NCBI GenBank assembly: GCA_964621845.1
Contig: CAZUOL010000016.1
Location: forward strand, 1-21,627
Reading direction: 5' to 3'
Origin: CAYRKQ01 sp964621845
GTDB taxonomy: Bacteria > Patescibacteriota > Saccharimonadia > Saccharimonadales > UBA7683
DNA length: 21,627 bases
Part shown: positions 20,709 to 21,627 of the stretch, in pieces
Layout: each line of letters opens with the position of its first letter
Numbering within the stretch: the first letter of the stretch is position 1
Program-made: the position numbers and the translations under genes
Notes under the pieces: model-generated
Told to the model about the DNA's origin: nothing
Seen by the model: only the letters and a program-made list of their open reading frames with translations
The model's database searches: none

Positions 20709-20731
20709 ATTATACCTATAGTATACTATGG
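20709..20731 (-). promoter_or_regulatory. leftward promoter with operator-like palindrome O1
   Basis: On the minus strand TATAAT (20714-20709) directly abuts a 17-bp inverted repeat, CCTATAG-TAT-ACTATGG on the plus strand (20715-20731), whose inner 12 bases (20718-20729) are perfectly palindromic. It serves the 43-residue gene and the recombinase. No good -35 is seen, as expected for an activated or tightly controlled promoter. Confidence 0.55.
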
Positions 20732-20846
20732 ATAATAGAGATAGTTCAAGTATGAAATACGGCTTTGTTAGTAAAACTGTGGATATCTCATCGTTAGGCT
20801 ATCTATATACATTATTTCTATCTGTTATATTTGTAATCATTTGTTG

Positions 20847-20871
20847 TATAATTACCTATACTACGTATAGG
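20847..20871 (+). promoter_or_regulatory. rightward promoter with operator-like palindrome O2
   Basis: TATAAT (20847-20852) is followed three bases later by CCTATAC-TAC-GTATAGG (20855-20871), a perfect 7+7 inverted repeat across the expected start point. Its half-site CCTATAC matches the CCTATAG half of O1, so one protein probably binds both. Confidence 0.6.
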
Positions 20872-20885
20872 GAGTAATACTGAAC

Positions 20886-21626
20886 GTGCAACCAAAGTAC
20901 CGACGACCATTAAACAACCATCAACTTGCTATCTTAAATACGCTCTATAAATTTCGCTTTGTAACCGCTAACCTACTTGCTGATAACCAAAGAGCCAATC
21001 ACGTACGGGTTATCTCAAATAGACTAAAGATACTGGTAGAACAAGAATATATCGGCATGAATTATGACAGTAGCTACAGAATTAAAGGCCAGCCGGCTAC
21101 TTATTATTTACTGCCTAAAGGTGTCAGATATTTACGACAGCAGTCGTACGTACAGGAATCAGCACTCAGAAGCATCTACCACGATAAACGTGCGACCCCG
21201 AGCCAGATAGCCCACAGGCTTAATGTTTTTAGAGTCTTTATTAGTCTCAAGAATACTTATCCTGGGCGCTTCAAGTTCTTTAGCAAAACCGAGCTGATGA
21301 ATAAAAATTACGCCCCCAAAACCAAACCTGATGCTCAGATCATAGACACCCAGACCAACCAGCACTACTTCATGGACTACCTGGAGGATGCTGCCAGCTT
21401 CTGGACGCTTAGAAAAGCCGTGAAACGCTACATTACGTATGCAGAACTTGGCATATGGCAAAAGCATAAACCGAATCAACCTCACCCCACAATCCTATTT
21501 GTGTACGAATCAAATAAGCTGAAGAAGAAAGTAGAAAGCATAGCCACGAAAGAGCTGGATAGCAGCTACGTAGAACTAAATGTAGAGGTAGTTAAAGAAG
21601 ATGATCTTACAAACCTCTTGACATAA
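20886..21626 (+). CDS. replication-relaxation-like winged-helix protein
   Basis: A 246-residue protein starting at GTG. The first ~90 residues look like a winged helix (NNHQLAILNTLYKFRFVTANLLADN, then VRVISNRLKILVEQEYIGMN and a wing-like QPATYYLLPKGVRYL). The rest (DAQIIDTQTNQHYFMDYLEDAASFWTLRKAVKRYITYAE) resembles a degenerate PD-(D/E)XK-like fold, the layout I associate with the replication-relaxation family of plasmids and conjugative elements. GGGAG (20870-20874) lies 11 bases upstream, partly within operator O2, so a bound repressor could block both transcription and the ribosome site region. It is the first rightward gene of the element; the stop is one base from the window edge. Confidence 0.65.
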   Translation: MQPKYRRPLNNHQLAILNTLYKFRFVTANLLADNQRANHVRVISNRLKILVEQEYIGMNYDSSYRIKGQPATYYLLPKGVRYLRQQSYVQESALRSIYHDKRATPSQIAHRLNVFRVFISLKNTYPGRFKFFSKTELMNKNYAPKTKPDAQIIDTQTNQHYFMDYLEDAASFWTLRKAVKRYITYAELGIWQKHKPNQPHPTILFVYESNKLKKKVESIATKELDSSYVELNVEVVKEDDLTNLLT

Positions 21627-21627
21627 A

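Larger units (their letters stand above)
18864..21627. mobile_element. integrated element at tRNA-Glu (left part; continues beyond window)
   Basis: Large serine recombinase next to and overlapping tRNA-Glu, an associated 43-residue protein, paired operator-like palindromes and a replication-relaxation-like protein together look like an integrative (possibly conjugative or plasmid-like) element. The left boundary lies in or just after the tRNA 3' half; the exact core cannot be set because the other end is outside the window. Confidence 0.65.

Noticed and set aside
1..21627. TGA recoding as glycine (Gracilibacteria/SR1)
   Set aside because: Several well-conserved genes end precisely at TGA, with the next start overlapping.
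1..21627. CRISPR array or rRNA genes
   Set aside because: No regularly spaced repeats and no rRNA-like segments were seen on either strand.

Overview
The window reads as a bacterial chromosome segment, most likely from a Candidate Phyla Radiation (Patescibacteria) organism. Candidatus Saccharibacteria is my best guess, inferred from gene content: a pyruvoyl arginine decarboxylase, a many-pass histidine kinase, a serine-recombinase element in a tRNA, and a replication-relaxation-like protein. TGA is used as a normal stop (for example at the ends of the aminotransferase, prephenate dehydrogenase, histidine kinase and UmuD-like genes), so this is code 11 and not the Gracilibacteria/SR1 code. Genes are tightly packed, with several 4- to 11-base overlaps.

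Layout. (1) 1-804, plus strand: the end of an FAD-dependent oxidoreductase overlapping a monofunctional chorismate mutase. (2) 801-5573, minus strand: a HAD phosphatase with its own promoter and what looks like a ribosome-mediated Phe/Tyr attenuator. Upstream of it lies the chain response regulator - prephenate dehydrogenase - HisC-type aminotransferase - an odd fusion of an HPr-kinase-like P-loop domain with a lactate/malate-dehydrogenase-like domain. (3) 5698-6317: pyruvoyl-dependent arginine decarboxylase behind tandem promoters and a terminator-like leader hairpin. (4) 6373-9603: an unknown membrane protein (minus), an intact IS481/IS3-like insertion sequence, and an unknown 415-residue protein (plus). 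Both IS ends place an outward TTGAC- box exactly 17 bp from a flanking -10. (5) 9631-17126: hybrid histidine-kinase-type sensor (no receiver domain), prephenate dehydratase, tyrosyl-tRNA synthetase, a protein with a PEP-synthase-type ATP-grasp domain, and a PP2C phosphatase. (6) 17169-18745: a UmuD-like protein lacking its catalytic serine, overlapping umuC. (7) From 18830: tRNA-Glu(UUC), whose 3' half holds one end of an integrated element with a large serine recombinase, a 43-residue small protein, two matching 17-bp operator-like palindromes and a replication-relaxation-like protein. The element runs off the right edge.

How the genes fit together. Chorismate mutase, prephenate dehydrogenase, prephenate dehydratase and an aminotransferase would take chorismate to tyrosine and phenylalanine, and TyrRS consumes tyrosine. 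The genes are spread over at least three transcription units. The Phe/Tyr-rich leader peptide upstream of the HAD gene ties that phosphatase to aromatic amino-acid supply. Several genes (leader peptide, prephenate dehydratase, UmuD-like, membrane protein) have a -10 box only 6 to 8 bases before ATG and no Shine-Dalgarno sequence, suggesting leaderless mRNAs. No gene-free stretch exceeds 300 bases. All functional calls come from reading motifs by eye; no database search was possible.
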